Positions 18,605 through 27,451 are shown, counted from the stretch's first letter. The stretch is DNA of 64,000 nt from Gordonibacter sp034932485 (GCA_034932485.1 JAYFOQ010000002.1:1-64000), one strand, 5' to 3'. The notes: a model not told the origin generated them from the sequence alone. Program-made: numbers and translations.

Positions 18605-20860
18605 TTACAAGCTAAAGTCTATCCCCGCACACGACTTGCAACGATGCTGCAACTCCAGCAGACAGGCAGTAGCTTGAGTCCTCCCCTCATGCGTCGATTT
18701 TTCCAATTCCGCCGCTATATCACGCTCATCCAGCAGATTTCGTTCGCAAAGCGCCTCCAACGCCTTGAAATTTCCTTTATCGGCAAAGTAGCGGCATATC
18801 GCACGACTTTTGTGGAGAAAGATATTCTCGTACCACTCGCGCGCCTGATCAGACAACCCCATAGGGTGAATTAACCGATTCAATCCTGCCGACGCAAACT
18901 CCGCAATGCTCGCTGCATGAGTTACCCATGAATCGTAGTACTCAAAATTAAACACGGTTCCCCTTGAGCCCGCATCAAACAGATACGTCAGCGAACGGAA
19001 TCGCGCCGAAAGTTCAGGTACTGCAAAATCGCCCGACGAATAACCGTCAATGGGATGAGGAAAATCGACATGGACTAACGGAATAGAACGCGCCGTCGAA
19101 AATGCCCCCACACATATGCTGCGCAGATGATTGTGCAGATACAACTCTTCCACCCCGTCAACCCCGCAAAAGGCAAGACTCGCAATATGTGTTACCGCTT
19201 GCGGCATGCGCACCACACGGTCGGGCCCCATGTATAACAAACACGAATCGCCACCCGTCTTACTGCCACCTCGCTGGCAGAGAAGCCCGCTTTCGCTATA
19301 GAATAGGGGGTTCCGATCGTCAAGAAGAACCGACCGAAGGGGCTTTTTGGGCATAAGCTGATTCTCCCCCTGCACGAGCAAGGCATTCTCTCCGATAACA
19401 CGGATATTCCGAGACAGATACAGCGTTTCTAGGGCAGTGTCCAAAAACGCTCGATCCCCAATACACTCAAGACTCTCGGGTAAATCGACACGACACAGCT
19501 GACGGTTACCCCGAAATGCCTCCTGACCCACCGAGAAAACACCTTCGGGCAACTCCACAACGCACACGCTTCCGTGGCGCTTGAACGCATGGTCTCCTAT
19601 GATGTGTGTACCGCGACGCACCTCGTAATTTTTAACGTTACCAATAAGTTCAACGAATACATCGTGACGATACAGACCACCCTGGCGATCTATGTCAAGG
19701 AAACGGTTGCCCTCAGCAATCGAGAGAGATCCCTCCCCTATACGGGCCTGCGCAGGCGTGTGGTCGAAAGCTCGAAATCCCACGTGCTCAAGTGTGGCCG
19801 GAAGCTCGAATTGACCAACACGTGAAAAGGCAAATGCCTCTTCTTCAATGCTCTTTAATCCCTGCGGGAGAGCAACAAAAGACAACTGAGCACAGTGATA
19901 AAATGCCTTCTCTCCGATAGACTCTACCGACGGAGGAATAGGTGCCGACAACAAGCCTGTTTTCGCAAACGCCAAACGCCCAATACGTCGAACCGTGCGA
20001 GGTAGCGATACTTCTTTCAGATTTGACAGCGAATCGAAAGCACGCTCCCCAATGTCAACACAAGGTCCTGGCACTTCATAGGTTCCACAGGGAACAACCA
20101 ACCGGTAGAAGTACGTGTGATCCTTCGAGAAAAGCGCCTTTCCGTCGGTGGCAAAACTTTGGTTTTCTGCATCGACAGATATCTGATTGAGGTAAGGCAA
20201 GCACAGCGGACTTGCCTCAAAAGAACACACTAACGCCCCCAGATGAATGCGCGTTATCGAAGAATCCGAAAACCAATTACTTTCGAGGCGCACCGCCGGA
20301 TGAGAGAATGTCACCTCCGTCAGCGCACGACATCCCACAAACAACGTAGGATTCACCTTATTCAATGACGCTGACAATCGGACACTTCTCAAATTGATGC
20401 ATCCATCGAACACATGATTTCCCACCTGTTCCACGGAATCGGGTAGGAAAACGCTCTGTAACTCCTCGTGGCCTTTGAACAAATTAGTAGCGAGAGAGGT
20501 AACACTAAAGCCCTCAACAGCCTTCGGCACCTCTATTCGAGATGCGTTCCCCTCATATGCAACCAAGCGCGCCGAACCGTTTTCACGCAAGCAATAGCGG
20601 TAGATGCCATAGCAATATTCTTCTCCACCTTCATAGATACGTTCGCGCTTCGTTGTAGAAAATCCTTTTGAAACCAGCTCTTCCGCAGGAGAACGGCGAA
20701 TTCCATGATCGAACCCCCACTCCGAGGGGTCAATCTCGGCACCCTTTGCATCGAGATCCCACGGTTTCCGCCCACAAAAATCGCGTGAAAGCGAGGGTAT
20801 TACAGAAAGACTCCGACTATCGGAGCTATTCTCAAAATGATTCTCTTCCTCAACTCTCAT
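18605..20860 (-). CDS. BspA-type leucine-rich repeat protein
   Basis: A protein of about 751 residues built from many LRR_5 (BspA/TpLRR) repeats, seen as recurring blocks of the type IGERAFDSLSNLKEVSLP, IGEKAFYHCAQLSFVALP and VGQEAFRGNRQLCRVDLP. It has no signal peptide, sorting signal or membrane helix, so it is probably cytoplasmic, unlike typical surface BspA proteins. The last ~130 residues (NRLIHPMG onward) are helical and could be an ankyrin-like or interaction tail. The ATG at 20860 is preferred over a GTG at 20881. It is the first gene of the VWA/MoxR operon and is divergent from the sigma-54 activator with a 54-bp gap. Confidence 0.85.
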   Translation of the reverse strand: MRVEEENHFENSSDSRSLSVIPSLSRDFCGRKPWDLDAKGAEIDPSEWGFDHGIRRSPAEELVSKGFSTTKRERIYEGGEEYCYGIYRYCLRENGSARLVAYEGNASRIEVPKAVEGFSVTSLATNLFKGHEELQSVFLPDSVEQVGNHVFDGCINLRSVRLSASLNKVNPTLFVGCRALTEVTFSHPAVRLESNWFSDSSITRIHLGALVCSFEASPLCLPYLNQISVDAENQSFATDGKALFSKDHTYFYRLVVPCGTYEVPGPCVDIGERAFDSLSNLKEVSLPRTVRRIGRLAFAKTGLLSAPIPPSVESIGEKAFYHCAQLSFVALPQGLKSIEEEAFAFSRVGQFELPATLEHVGFRAFDHTPAQARIGEGSLSIAEGNRFLDIDRQGGLYRHDVFVELIGNVKNYEVRRGTHIIGDHAFKRHGSVCVVELPEGVFSVGQEAFRGNRQLCRVDLPESLECIGDRAFLDTALETLYLSRNIRVIGENALLVQGENQLMPKKPLRSVLLDDRNPLFYSESGLLCQRGGSKTGGDSCLLYMGPDRVVRMPQAVTHIASLAFCGVDGVEELYLHNHLRSICVGAFSTARSIPLVHVDFPHPIDGYSSGDFAVPELSARFRSLTYLFDAGSRGTVFNFEYYDSWVTHAASIAEFASAGLNRLIHPMGLSDQAREWYENIFLHKSRAICRYFADKGNFKALEALCERNLLDERDIAAELEKSTHEGRTQATACLLELQHRCKSCAGIDFSL

Positions 20861-20914
20861 CTTTAATCCTATAATAGTCACTGCACGGTTTATTCATAGC
20901 GCAAGGAGGTCCGC

Positions 20915-23107
20915 GTGAGCGATACCGCAAGCAGCATGGATCTGGACTACGCAAGTGATCTTCGCATTATCAAATCCATGCATGAAGACGATTCGTTCTG
21001 GGATCGCATCTTGGATGCAAAACTTAATTTCCTCAACAACAACGCCAACCCGCATCAAGCAAGTTGTGTTCGGCCGGAAGTTGCCGATTCGTGGATTCGT
21101 TCTCGCAATTCTGGGTTGAGTGCCGATAGGCTCGATTTAGGAACTTACATCGATGAGGAGGCCTATGCAGAAACGCTAGCCACCAATGCTCAACTCATCG
21201 ACACGGCGCGGTCTCTTGTTAAGAAAATAGAATCACTCAACCTGCAAAACGATTACACGTTCGAACTTCTCGACATAGAAGGAGCCTCGCTTCTTCAAAT
21301 TGGAGACCTGCGACTACATCAATTCATGGGTGCAAACTACCAATGTGACGAGCGCAATTTAGGAACAAACGCTCATACCTTATGCATGCGTCACAAGAAG
21401 CCCTTTGTTATCATTGGGCCGGAACACTACTGCTTTGCCCTCCATGGACTCATTGCCTGTGCAGCGCCTATCATTACCCAATGCGGTACCAGTATTGGGG
21501 CGCTCATGTTGACGCAGCCTATTCCTGATGGACCCTTCACCTCATCCGATAAGAAAATTCTTATCCACGCCATGAGTCTTATATCATCCTTAGCTACTGC
21601 CCTCAGTGACCAGCTACGCATTGACGACTACGATATCCAACTCGCTGAAACCCAATCGAAGTACAGCAAGGCAACACTCGAGGCTCAGCGTTTTGAAAGT
21701 CTTTCCCGCAACATTATGAACACGGTTAAAAGTGGCATTATCATCTGCGATGCAGAAGGTGCCATAACCCTCGCCACACCCGAAGCTTCGCATTTATTCA
21801 AAGTGCCACCCGAAGATTTACTGGAAACGAATGCCCTCACGATTCTCGGAGACGGGCGGCCTTTCGATGAAGTAGTCAAGCAAGGTGGAGCCACAACCAT
21901 CATTATCGATGAAGAGTTACACGAGGCAAAAGTATCCCAAATATCGGGAAGTGCGAACGACCTCGAAGGCTACATCATTGCCATTGGCCAAGCAAAACGA
22001 TCTGCACTTGGGGCAACACGCGGTAAAGTAGGAGATACAGCAAAGATTACCTTTAAAGACATACTGGGAAAAAGCTACCAGATGTCCAAAGCAAAGAACC
22101 TTGCAGCACGCTTTGCTCAATCCCATGAAAACATTCTTCTCATCGGCGAAAGCGGTACCGGCAAAGAGCTGTTCGCCCAGTCAATTCACAACCAGGCACG
22201 CGCCGATGGACCATTCATGTCCATAAACTGTGCAGCCATTCCACCTCGTCTCATCGAGAGCGAACTATTTGGCTACGAAAGCGGAAGTTTCACCGGTGCC
22301 GAACGAGGCGGCAAGCCAGGAAAGATCGAACTAGCCGACGGAGGCACGCTGTTCCTTGACGAGATTGGCGACATGCCGCTTGAATTACAAGCAACGCTCC
22401 TCCGTGTTTTAGAAAACAAGCGGGTTATCCGCGTAGGCGGCAAAACCTACAAGCAAATAGATTTCCGTCTCGTTGCGGCAACAAATCAGAACCTTCCAAA
22501 GCTGGTAAGCCAACACCAATTCCGAGAGGATTTGTTTTACCGCATCTCTGTTCTTACCGTTGATTTACCACCCCTACGCGACCGCTTAGGAGACGCCCTT
22601 TATTTCGCTCGCTTTTTTCTCAACGAATGTCAGATGCGCACCGACGGGGGCAAGGTAGAGCTATCAAGTGAAGCCGCACGCTTCGTTGACTCATACGCTT
22701 GGCCAGGAAATGTACGGCAGCTGAAGCATGCCATCTACGCCGCTTATTACACCTGCGAAAACGGTATTATCTTCGTGAGCGACTTTCCCAACTACATCGT
22801 CAACGCTCCCGAATCGAAACCTCAGGAAAGCGAAGGAAGCCTCACCTCAGAGAATAATACCCTTTCCCTTAACGAATCGTCTTCATCTATCAAGGTGCCC
22901 GACGCTGCCATCTCTGACTCTCCCGTAGAAAACGAAACTCCTCATGCAACCCCAGATGGGCTATTGCCCACACTCTCTCTTAAAGAACTGGAAAGTATTG
23001 CCATCAACGAAGCAATACTCCAAGCGGATGGCAATATAACTGCCGCTGCCGCTATTCTTGATATCAGCAAAGCAACACTGTACCGAAAACTCAAAGAAAA
23101 CCAGTAG
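20915..23107 (+). CDS. Sigma-54-dependent transcriptional activator (GAF-PAS-AAA-Fis)
   Basis: A protein of 730 residues with AcoR/DhaR-like architecture. The N-terminal GAF-like sensor spans about 90-225. A PAS-like segment lies at about 260-340. The AAA+ central domain has Walker A GESGTGKE (about 411-418), the sigma-54 contact loop as GSFTGA (about 457-462, instead of GAFTGA) and Walker B GGTLFLDEIGD. The Fis-type helix-turn-helix is at the C-terminus (GNITAAAAILDISKATLYRKL). The GTG start has a perfect AAGGAGGT at 20903-20910. It probably activates the two sigma-54 promoters at 27023 and 30185 in response to a small molecule. Confidence 0.93.
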   Translation: MSDTASSMDLDYASDLRIIKSMHEDDSFWDRILDAKLNFLNNNANPHQASCVRPEVADSWIRSRNSGLSADRLDLGTYIDEEAYAETLATNAQLIDTARSLVKKIESLNLQNDYTFELLDIEGASLLQIGDLRLHQFMGANYQCDERNLGTNAHTLCMRHKKPFVIIGPEHYCFALHGLIACAAPIITQCGTSIGALMLTQPIPDGPFTSSDKKILIHAMSLISSLATALSDQLRIDDYDIQLAETQSKYSKATLEAQRFESLSRNIMNTVKSGIIICDAEGAITLATPEASHLFKVPPEDLLETNALTILGDGRPFDEVVKQGGATTIIIDEELHEAKVSQISGSANDLEGYIIAIGQAKRSALGATRGKVGDTAKITFKDILGKSYQMSKAKNLAARFAQSHENILLIGESGTGKELFAQSIHNQARADGPFMSINCAAIPPRLIESELFGYESGSFTGAERGGKPGKIELADGGTLFLDEIGDMPLELQATLLRVLENKRVIRVGGKTYKQIDFRLVAATNQNLPKLVSQHQFREDLFYRISVLTVDLPPLRDRLGDALYFARFFLNECQMRTDGGKVELSSEAARFVDSYAWPGNVRQLKHAIYAAYYTCENGIIFVSDFPNYIVNAPESKPQESEGSLTSENNTLSLNESSSSIKVPDAAISDSPVENETPHATPDGLLPTLSLKELESIAINEAILQADGNITAAAAILDISKATLYRKLKENQ

Positions 23108-23147
23108 CGCTCTCGTTACTATCAAAACAATGAGACGATAAAACAAA

Positions 23148-23183
23148 GGGCTGGAGATAAGCGTAAATCACCTTCTCCAGCCC
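23148..23183. terminator. Bidirectional hairpin between convergent genes
   Basis: GGGCTGGAG (23148-23156) pairs with CTCCAGCCC (23175-23183). It lies between the plus-strand activator and the minus-strand zinc-ribbon gene. An A-rich left flank gives a T-run on the minus strand. Confidence 0.7.
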
Positions 23184-23281
23184 CAACAATCACCGTAGGC
23201 ACGGCTTCTACCCTCCCTGCCTACACGCCCTCTCTCTCGGACTACTCCCGAAAAGTTTTACCGGCGAATACTCCCCGTGCG

Positions 23282-23614
23282 CTAGAAGACATATCCACAT
23301 TTCCTGCAGACAGCCCGCGTCCCCAACACATAGCTGCCGCATTCCGGGCACACCTTCGTTCGCCCCGTCTCGATGCATTCGTTACAGAGAGGCCTCTCGA
23401 ACGGTGAGCAGAAGAAGCATGCCTTCTTCACCTCGGCGTTCAAGTGATCAACTGCCTTCTCCTCGTCATGCGCAACTGGTGCCCCGCACTTCTTACAAAT
23501 GTCTCTTTCGTAAGGGTTGTACCACCCACACTCAGGGCACTCAACAGGAAACTTGTAATCCGCCTTCTTATGGCAACGACGACACCAAGGGCTGCATGTT
23601 CTACAGTTAGGCAT
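23282..23614 (-). CDS. Multi zinc-ribbon protein (110 aa)
   Basis: A small protein with sixteen cysteines in paired CxxC groups: CRTCSPWCRRC, CPECGWYNPYERDICKKCG, CFFCSPFERPLCNEC and CPECGSYVLGTRAVCRKCG. It should bind three to four zinc ions. There is no catalytic domain. It ends the minus-strand series of molybdoenzyme cluster A, 51 bp after the 87-aa zinc-ribbon gene. Similar small zinc-ribbon proteins recur beside cluster B, so a role linked to the molybdoenzymes is likely but undefined. Confidence 0.8.
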   Translation of the reverse strand: MPNCRTCSPWCRRCHKKADYKFPVECPECGWYNPYERDICKKCGAPVAHDEEKAVDHLNAEVKKACFFCSPFERPLCNECIETGRTKVCPECGSYVLGTRAVCRKCGYVF

Positions 23615-23665
23615 AGCTGCCTCATCCCTTAAAACGTACGCTGTATGCCGTCGGACATGGCAACG

Positions 23666-23929
23666 TTAGTTCGCTGGAGGTTTTGGAGCACCGGGAGCTT
23701 TCGGGGCAGCAGGAGCACCCGGAGCCTTAGGAGCATTTCCAAGACCTTGCGGCGTAAGCGATATCTCTTTGGGAGCACCCGAAGCCGGAGCCGCAGCTTC
23801 ATCGGCCGCTTTGCGGGACTCATTAAGGTCGGCTCCGCACTTGGAGCAGTTCTCATTTGTAGGCTTGTTGAAGGCGCCGCACTCGAGGCACTTCACAATG
23901 GTCACCGTATTGGCTGGTCTGTAGCACAT
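23666..23929 (-). CDS. Zinc-ribbon protein with Pro/Ala-rich tail (87 aa)
   Basis: An N-terminal zinc ribbon (KCLECGAFNKPTNENCSKCGADL) follows the opening MCYRP. The second half is a low-complexity tail of APxAPGAP repeats. A clear paralogue of the same design, opening MCFRP and with the tail APGAPAAP, lies in cluster B at 47351-47599. Strong GAAGGAG precedes the ATG. The tail may be a flexible linker or binding arm. No function is known. Confidence 0.8.
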   Translation of the reverse strand: MCYRPANTVTIVKCLECGAFNKPTNENCSKCGADLNESRKAADEAAAPASGAPKEISLTPQGLGNAPKAPGAPAAPKAPGAPKPPAN

Positions 23930-23967
23930 AGTATTCTCTCCTTCATTGATACGCGCCTCTTAGGGTC

Positions 23968-23995
23968 TGACACCCCGGCAACAGCCGGGGTGTCA
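23968..23995 (-). terminator. Perfect 12-bp hairpin after the cluster A ferredoxin gene
   Basis: TGACACCCCGGC (23968-23979) pairs perfectly with GCCGGGGTGTCA (23984-23995) around a 4-nt loop. There is no T-run. It lies between the ferredoxin gene and the 87-aa zinc-ribbon gene, so it may partly terminate or stabilise the catalytic-ferredoxin mRNA. Confidence 0.65.
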
Positions 23996-24010
23996 GCAAG
24001 GCGATGAAGC

Positions 24011-24355
24011 TTACTGCTCTGGTACGTAAATCCAGGTACGAGGCATTTCCTTTGCCATTGCAGCCAGCTCGTCTACCGTGCCATACTTCATGCAGGCAGA
24101 CTGGCAATGATGCACGCAGGTAGGCAGCTTACCTGCCGCCGTGCGGTCGGCACACAAGTCACACAGCGATGTCATCACCGGCAGGTAATTGTACTCATAC
24201 TTGCCGTTCGGAAGCATGCGCGGGCCGTCCTCGAATAGCTGGATGCCGTTCGCTTCACCAGCTTCCCAATGATGCTCAACCTTGCAGGCCATCTCACAGG
24301 AATGGCAACCGGTGCACCACGTGTAATCAATCAGAAGTCCGTATTTTTCCGCCAT
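24011..24355 (-). CDS. Minimal two-cluster ferredoxin subunit, cluster A
   Basis: A protein of 114 residues related to DmsB-type ferredoxins but much shorter. It keeps motif I (CTGCHSCEMAC) and motif IV (C-x2-C-x11-C-x3-C: CDLCADRTAAGKLPTCVHHC) and lacks the central domain with motifs II and III. In the four-cluster family, motifs I and IV together ligate two clusters, so two 4Fe-4S clusters are predicted. Its ATG follows the catalytic stop by one base, so it is the obligate partner of the 779-aa enzyme. The paralogue in cluster B is 44410-44763. Confidence 0.88.
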   Translation of the reverse strand: MAEKYGLLIDYTWCTGCHSCEMACKVEHHWEAGEANGIQLFEDGPRMLPNGKYEYNYLPVMTSLCDLCADRTAAGKLPTCVHHCQSACMKYGTVDELAAMAKEMPRTWIYVPEQ

Positions 24356-24356
24356 C

Positions 24357-26696
24357 TTAGAAACCTCCCTTGCGAGTCACGATCTCGCTGGGCGAGCAAT
24401 CGTTCTCCTTCGTGACCGGATAGATCTTGCAGATCTGGTTCGCGTACGGAGCACCGTACAGCGTCGGACCGGTAACACCTTGAACCGTCAGGTTGTTGAT
24501 GTTGGAGTCGAACACACCGAACAGGTTGGGCTCGGCACCGTCCGTCTCGGGGAACCACCAACCATGCTCAGAACGCACGGTGTCGGGACGGAGTGAGGCG
24601 TTGAAGCGTACGCGCTGCTTGCACTTGCCACGCATGTTCTCAACCCAAATCCAGTCGCCCTCACACACGCCAATTTTCGCGGCGGTGTCGGGATGCAGGT
24701 CGGTCAGCGGATCGGGATGCGACTCACGCAGACGCGGCACCTGGCGCTCCTCCGAGTGGAAGTACTCCCACGTACGAGCACCCGTCGTGAGGATGTAGGG
24801 ATACTCCTCAAACAGCTCAGGTGTGGAAACGGGAGACTCTGGCGGCTCCTCGTAGTACGGCAGCGGGTCGAAGCCCCACGCATCGAATAAGGTATTAAAC
24901 AGCTCGCACTTGCCTGTGTTGGTATTGAAGCCAGGCTGTCCGTCGTCGCGCAACCAACCAAGTTCATGCTTGCGATAAGCCCAGTCCTCCGGCCAGTCAA
25001 TTACCTTCTCGGTCAAATCAAGGAACGTCTGGTCCGTCTTGTGCGGCCAACCAGCATGGAAGCGGTTGCCGGACTGGATCCACCACGTCATGAGTTCAAC
25101 GTCTGTCTCCCACGGGAAGAGCCTGGGATTGAGCTTCTTGCCCAGCTCGAGGATGATCTGCTCGTCGGACTTGGCCTCGTAGTAGTCGGCGACCTTGACG
25201 ATGGAGCGCAGCGGCCACCACCACACGCGAGCGGAGTTGCGCTCGCAGCTCATGCCACAGGGCAGCACGATGTCGGCGCAGGCAACGGCTGTCGGGGTCA
25301 TGAACACGTCGACGACGACGTTGTAGTCGACTGAGCGCATGGCGTTGTACACGCGGGGAGCGTCGGCTGCCATGTTGGCGATCGGGTTCGTGGACTGGAT
25401 GAACAGCATGCGGATCGGATAGGGCTCGCCCGTCTCGATGGCCAGGAGAACGGTGTCGCCGTTGGCCGTCGGGTCGAAGCCGAGAGCGTGCAGCGGAGAG
25501 GTGTCAACACCGAGCATTTTACCAAGCATCTCGTCGGAGAGGTTCCACATGCCGCAGCCATAAGAGTCAGGAATATCGTAAGCGCAACGAGGAATCATCA
25601 TGCCGCCGGGAACATCGATGTCGCCGCAGATAGCACCCATGGAAAGCAGAGCCTGGGCCAGCGGAATACCACAAACGGTCTGGTCGACCTTGAGGCCCCA
25701 CTGAATGGTGGACGGGTTGCCAGAAGCGTACGCACGGGCAGCACCGCGAATAAGCTCGGCATCGACACCGGAGATTTCCTGGGCACGCTCGGGGGTGTAC
25801 TCGCGGCAGCGCTCGGCCAACTCGTCGAAACCATAGCACCAGTTCTCAACGAAGTCATGGTCGTACAAATCCTCTTCGATCATTACACCCAACATGGCGA
25901 TAACCACGGCAGCGTCGGTACCAGGACGCACTTGCAGCCAATATTCGGCCTTGGAAGCCAGCCACGTGCAGGAGGGGTCAAGCACGATCAGCTTCGTGCC
26001 GCCTTCCTTCATGATGTCGATAATCCAGTGACCGAAGAAGCCGTCGCCGTTGGAAACGAGGGCGTTGTTACCGCAGATAAGCATGTAGTCAGGGAACACA
26101 TACTCAGGATCGGCGAAGCGCTTCTCGAGATGCTGCGAGCAGTCGGCTACAAAGAAGTCGCCCATGAAGCAGTGGCCGATGGTCGTACGAGGCAGGTAGC
26201 AGGCATCGCCAGAGAGGAAGCCTAGCACGAAGTTCGGGCTACCGAAAGCAGCATAGCTCAGATACGGAGTCTGCCAGCAGATGTTACGACCAGTACCCTG
26301 CATGGATACGATGGACTCAGGACCATAATCTTCCCAGATGGCACGCACGTGCTCGGCGATATCGTCGTACGCCTCATCCCAGGAAATGCGCTCCCACTTG
26401 TTCTCGCCACGCTCGCCAACGCGCTTCAAGGGGTACTTCAAACGGTCAGGATGATAGAACGTCTCTACAACGTCCAAGCAACGCATGCAAAGACGACCTT
26501 GGTTGTAGGGAGACAAGGGGTCGCCCTCAATCTTCTCAACCTTGCCATCCTTGGTGTAGTACAGAACAGAGCAACCATTATGGCAGCCAGGCGCGGTCCA
26601 CATATTCGTACGCGTAACCGTGTAGTCGCCCTCTTGCCACTGCCAATCAGTTTTGTAGACGTCTTTATTAACGCCTTCGAGTTCATTGGTAAGCAT
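24357..26696 (-). CDS. Molybdopterin oxidoreductase catalytic subunit, cluster A (779 aa)
   Basis: A DMSO-reductase-superfamily enzyme without Tat signal, so cytoplasmic. The N-terminal cluster motif is C38-x3-C42-x27-C70-x2-C73. Compared with the canonical C-x2-C-x3-C-x27-C, the first cysteine is missing and an extra one follows the last. Cys166 in SGDACYLPR is the likely Mo ligand. It is close in plan to the 793-aa enzyme of cluster B. Together with the short ferredoxin, the MFS carriers and the Coriobacteriia setting, it suggests an enzyme acting on a small organic, perhaps aromatic, substrate such as a catechol dehydroxylase or transhydroxylase. That assignment is inference. A sigma-54-type promoter lies upstream at 27023. 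Confidence 0.88.
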   Translation of the reverse strand: MLTNELEGVNKDVYKTDWQWQEGDYTVTRTNMWTAPGCHNGCSVLYYTKDGKVEKIEGDPLSPYNQGRLCMRCLDVVETFYHPDRLKYPLKRVGERGENKWERISWDEAYDDIAEHVRAIWEDYGPESIVSMQGTGRNICWQTPYLSYAAFGSPNFVLGFLSGDACYLPRTTIGHCFMGDFFVADCSQHLEKRFADPEYVFPDYMLICGNNALVSNGDGFFGHWIIDIMKEGGTKLIVLDPSCTWLASKAEYWLQVRPGTDAAVVIAMLGVMIEEDLYDHDFVENWCYGFDELAERCREYTPERAQEISGVDAELIRGAARAYASGNPSTIQWGLKVDQTVCGIPLAQALLSMGAICGDIDVPGGMMIPRCAYDIPDSYGCGMWNLSDEMLGKMLGVDTSPLHALGFDPTANGDTVLLAIETGEPYPIRMLFIQSTNPIANMAADAPRVYNAMRSVDYNVVVDVFMTPTAVACADIVLPCGMSCERNSARVWWWPLRSIVKVADYYEAKSDEQIILELGKKLNPRLFPWETDVELMTWWIQSGNRFHAGWPHKTDQTFLDLTEKVIDWPEDWAYRKHELGWLRDDGQPGFNTNTGKCELFNTLFDAWGFDPLPYYEEPPESPVSTPELFEEYPYILTTGARTWEYFHSEERQVPRLRESHPDPLTDLHPDTAAKIGVCEGDWIWVENMRGKCKQRVRFNASLRPDTVRSEHGWWFPETDGAEPNLFGVFDSNINNLTVQGVTGPTLYGAPYANQICKIYPVTKENDCSPSEIVTRKGGF

Positions 26697-26741
26697 AACT
26701 TGCTATCCCTCTCTCTCTGATTCTCCTCGTTTGGGTAGTTC

Positions 26742-26912
26742 TTATACTTCCCCGTCTTTCAACGTCGGACGACGAGGCTTCGTCCAGTCGCGCCCTGAAG
26801 CATCCTGCGCCTTTTGCTCCCAAGCTTCTTTGTTCTTATTCGGATCAGCCATGTGCTGTGCTTTACGATCCTGCTGGAAGTCTCTGTCCAAGTCCTTTCT
26901 TTCCTCTGCCAT
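26742..26912 (-). CDS. Small charged 56-aa protein leading cluster A
   Basis: A short open frame, ATG at 26912 and TAA at 26742, preceded by GGAGGA about 9 nt upstream. The product begins MAEERKDLDRDFQQDRK and ends RRPTLKDGEV. It is highly charged and helical, with no cysteines or membrane segment. It lies 45 bp before the 779-aa molybdoenzyme and about 100 bp after the sigma-54-type promoter, so it should be the first gene of the operon. I do not recognise a family. A small chaperone or accessory subunit is possible. Confidence 0.7.
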   Translation of the reverse strand: MAEERKDLDRDFQQDRKAQHMADPNKNKEAWEQKAQDASGRDWTKPRRPTLKDGEV

Positions 26913-27022
26913 ATCAAAGTCCTCCTCTCCGAAAACCTATGCCATGTACTCATGGCCTTACAACATAGGTAAGGGCGATCAGTCTTCGTCTTAACCGCTC
27001 GCTCCTTCTGATATAGGTAGTT

Positions 27023-27038
27023 GCATGGTCCGTGCCAA
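27023..27038 (-). promoter_or_regulatory. Sigma-54 (-24/-12) promoter of molybdoenzyme cluster A
   Basis: On the minus strand the sequence reads TTGGCACGGACCATGCA. This matches the consensus TGGCACG-N4-TTGC(A/T) except for one base in the -12 box (ATGC for TTGC). GG and GC are at the correct 10-bp separation. The predicted start site is near 27011, about 100 nt before the 56-aa gene. rpoN and a sigma-54 activator are encoded in the same region. Confidence 0.8.
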
Positions 27039-27071
27039 TTCAGTGAAACATCGTAGGAAAATTGCCATATA

Positions 27072-27109
27072 TCCTGTTCAATAGCTTAAAAATTATTTTT
27101 TAAACAGGA
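27072..27109. repeat. AT-rich inverted repeat upstream of the cluster A promoter
   Basis: TCCTGTT (27072-27078) pairs with AACAGGA (27103-27109) around an A/T-rich core that itself contains TTAAAAA/TTTTTTAA. It lies 35-70 bp upstream of the -24 box, where enhancer or DNA-bending sites of sigma-54 promoters are often found. The rest of 26913-27451 holds no gene that I can support. Confidence 0.45.
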
Positions 27110-27345
27110 AGATACCCCGTCAACACCTACTAAATTTTCCCCTTGTCTCAATTTGCTTCTCAGGCACACATTTCCCCGTAAAGAAGGGCTCGCATATTGA
27201 GAATCCCGCGTCAAAAAACGATCTTTTTAAGAAAATGAGAACAGGCTGGGACCCTGCCCTTCTTGTCTGCCATTCCTCCAGTGCCGTTTTGGGTCACAAC
27301 GCTGGTACTCATCTGCAACAGCTATCGATTAATGCAAGGAGGCTC

Positions 27346-27386
27346 AAAAACCATGCGGGCACCTCAAAATGAGATGCCCGCATGGT
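27346..27386 (-). terminator. Rho-independent terminator of the tandem MFS genes
   Basis: On the minus strand, ACCATGCGGGCA pairs with TGCCCGCATGGT (27375-27386 with 27350-27361) and is followed by TTTTTG. It lies about 65 bp after the stop of the second MFS gene. Confidence 0.85.
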
Positions 27387-27451
27387 ACTTACGCTATCAA
27401 AGCGATTCAAAAAACCATGGCAGCCCACAGAGAGCCACCAAAACGCACAAC

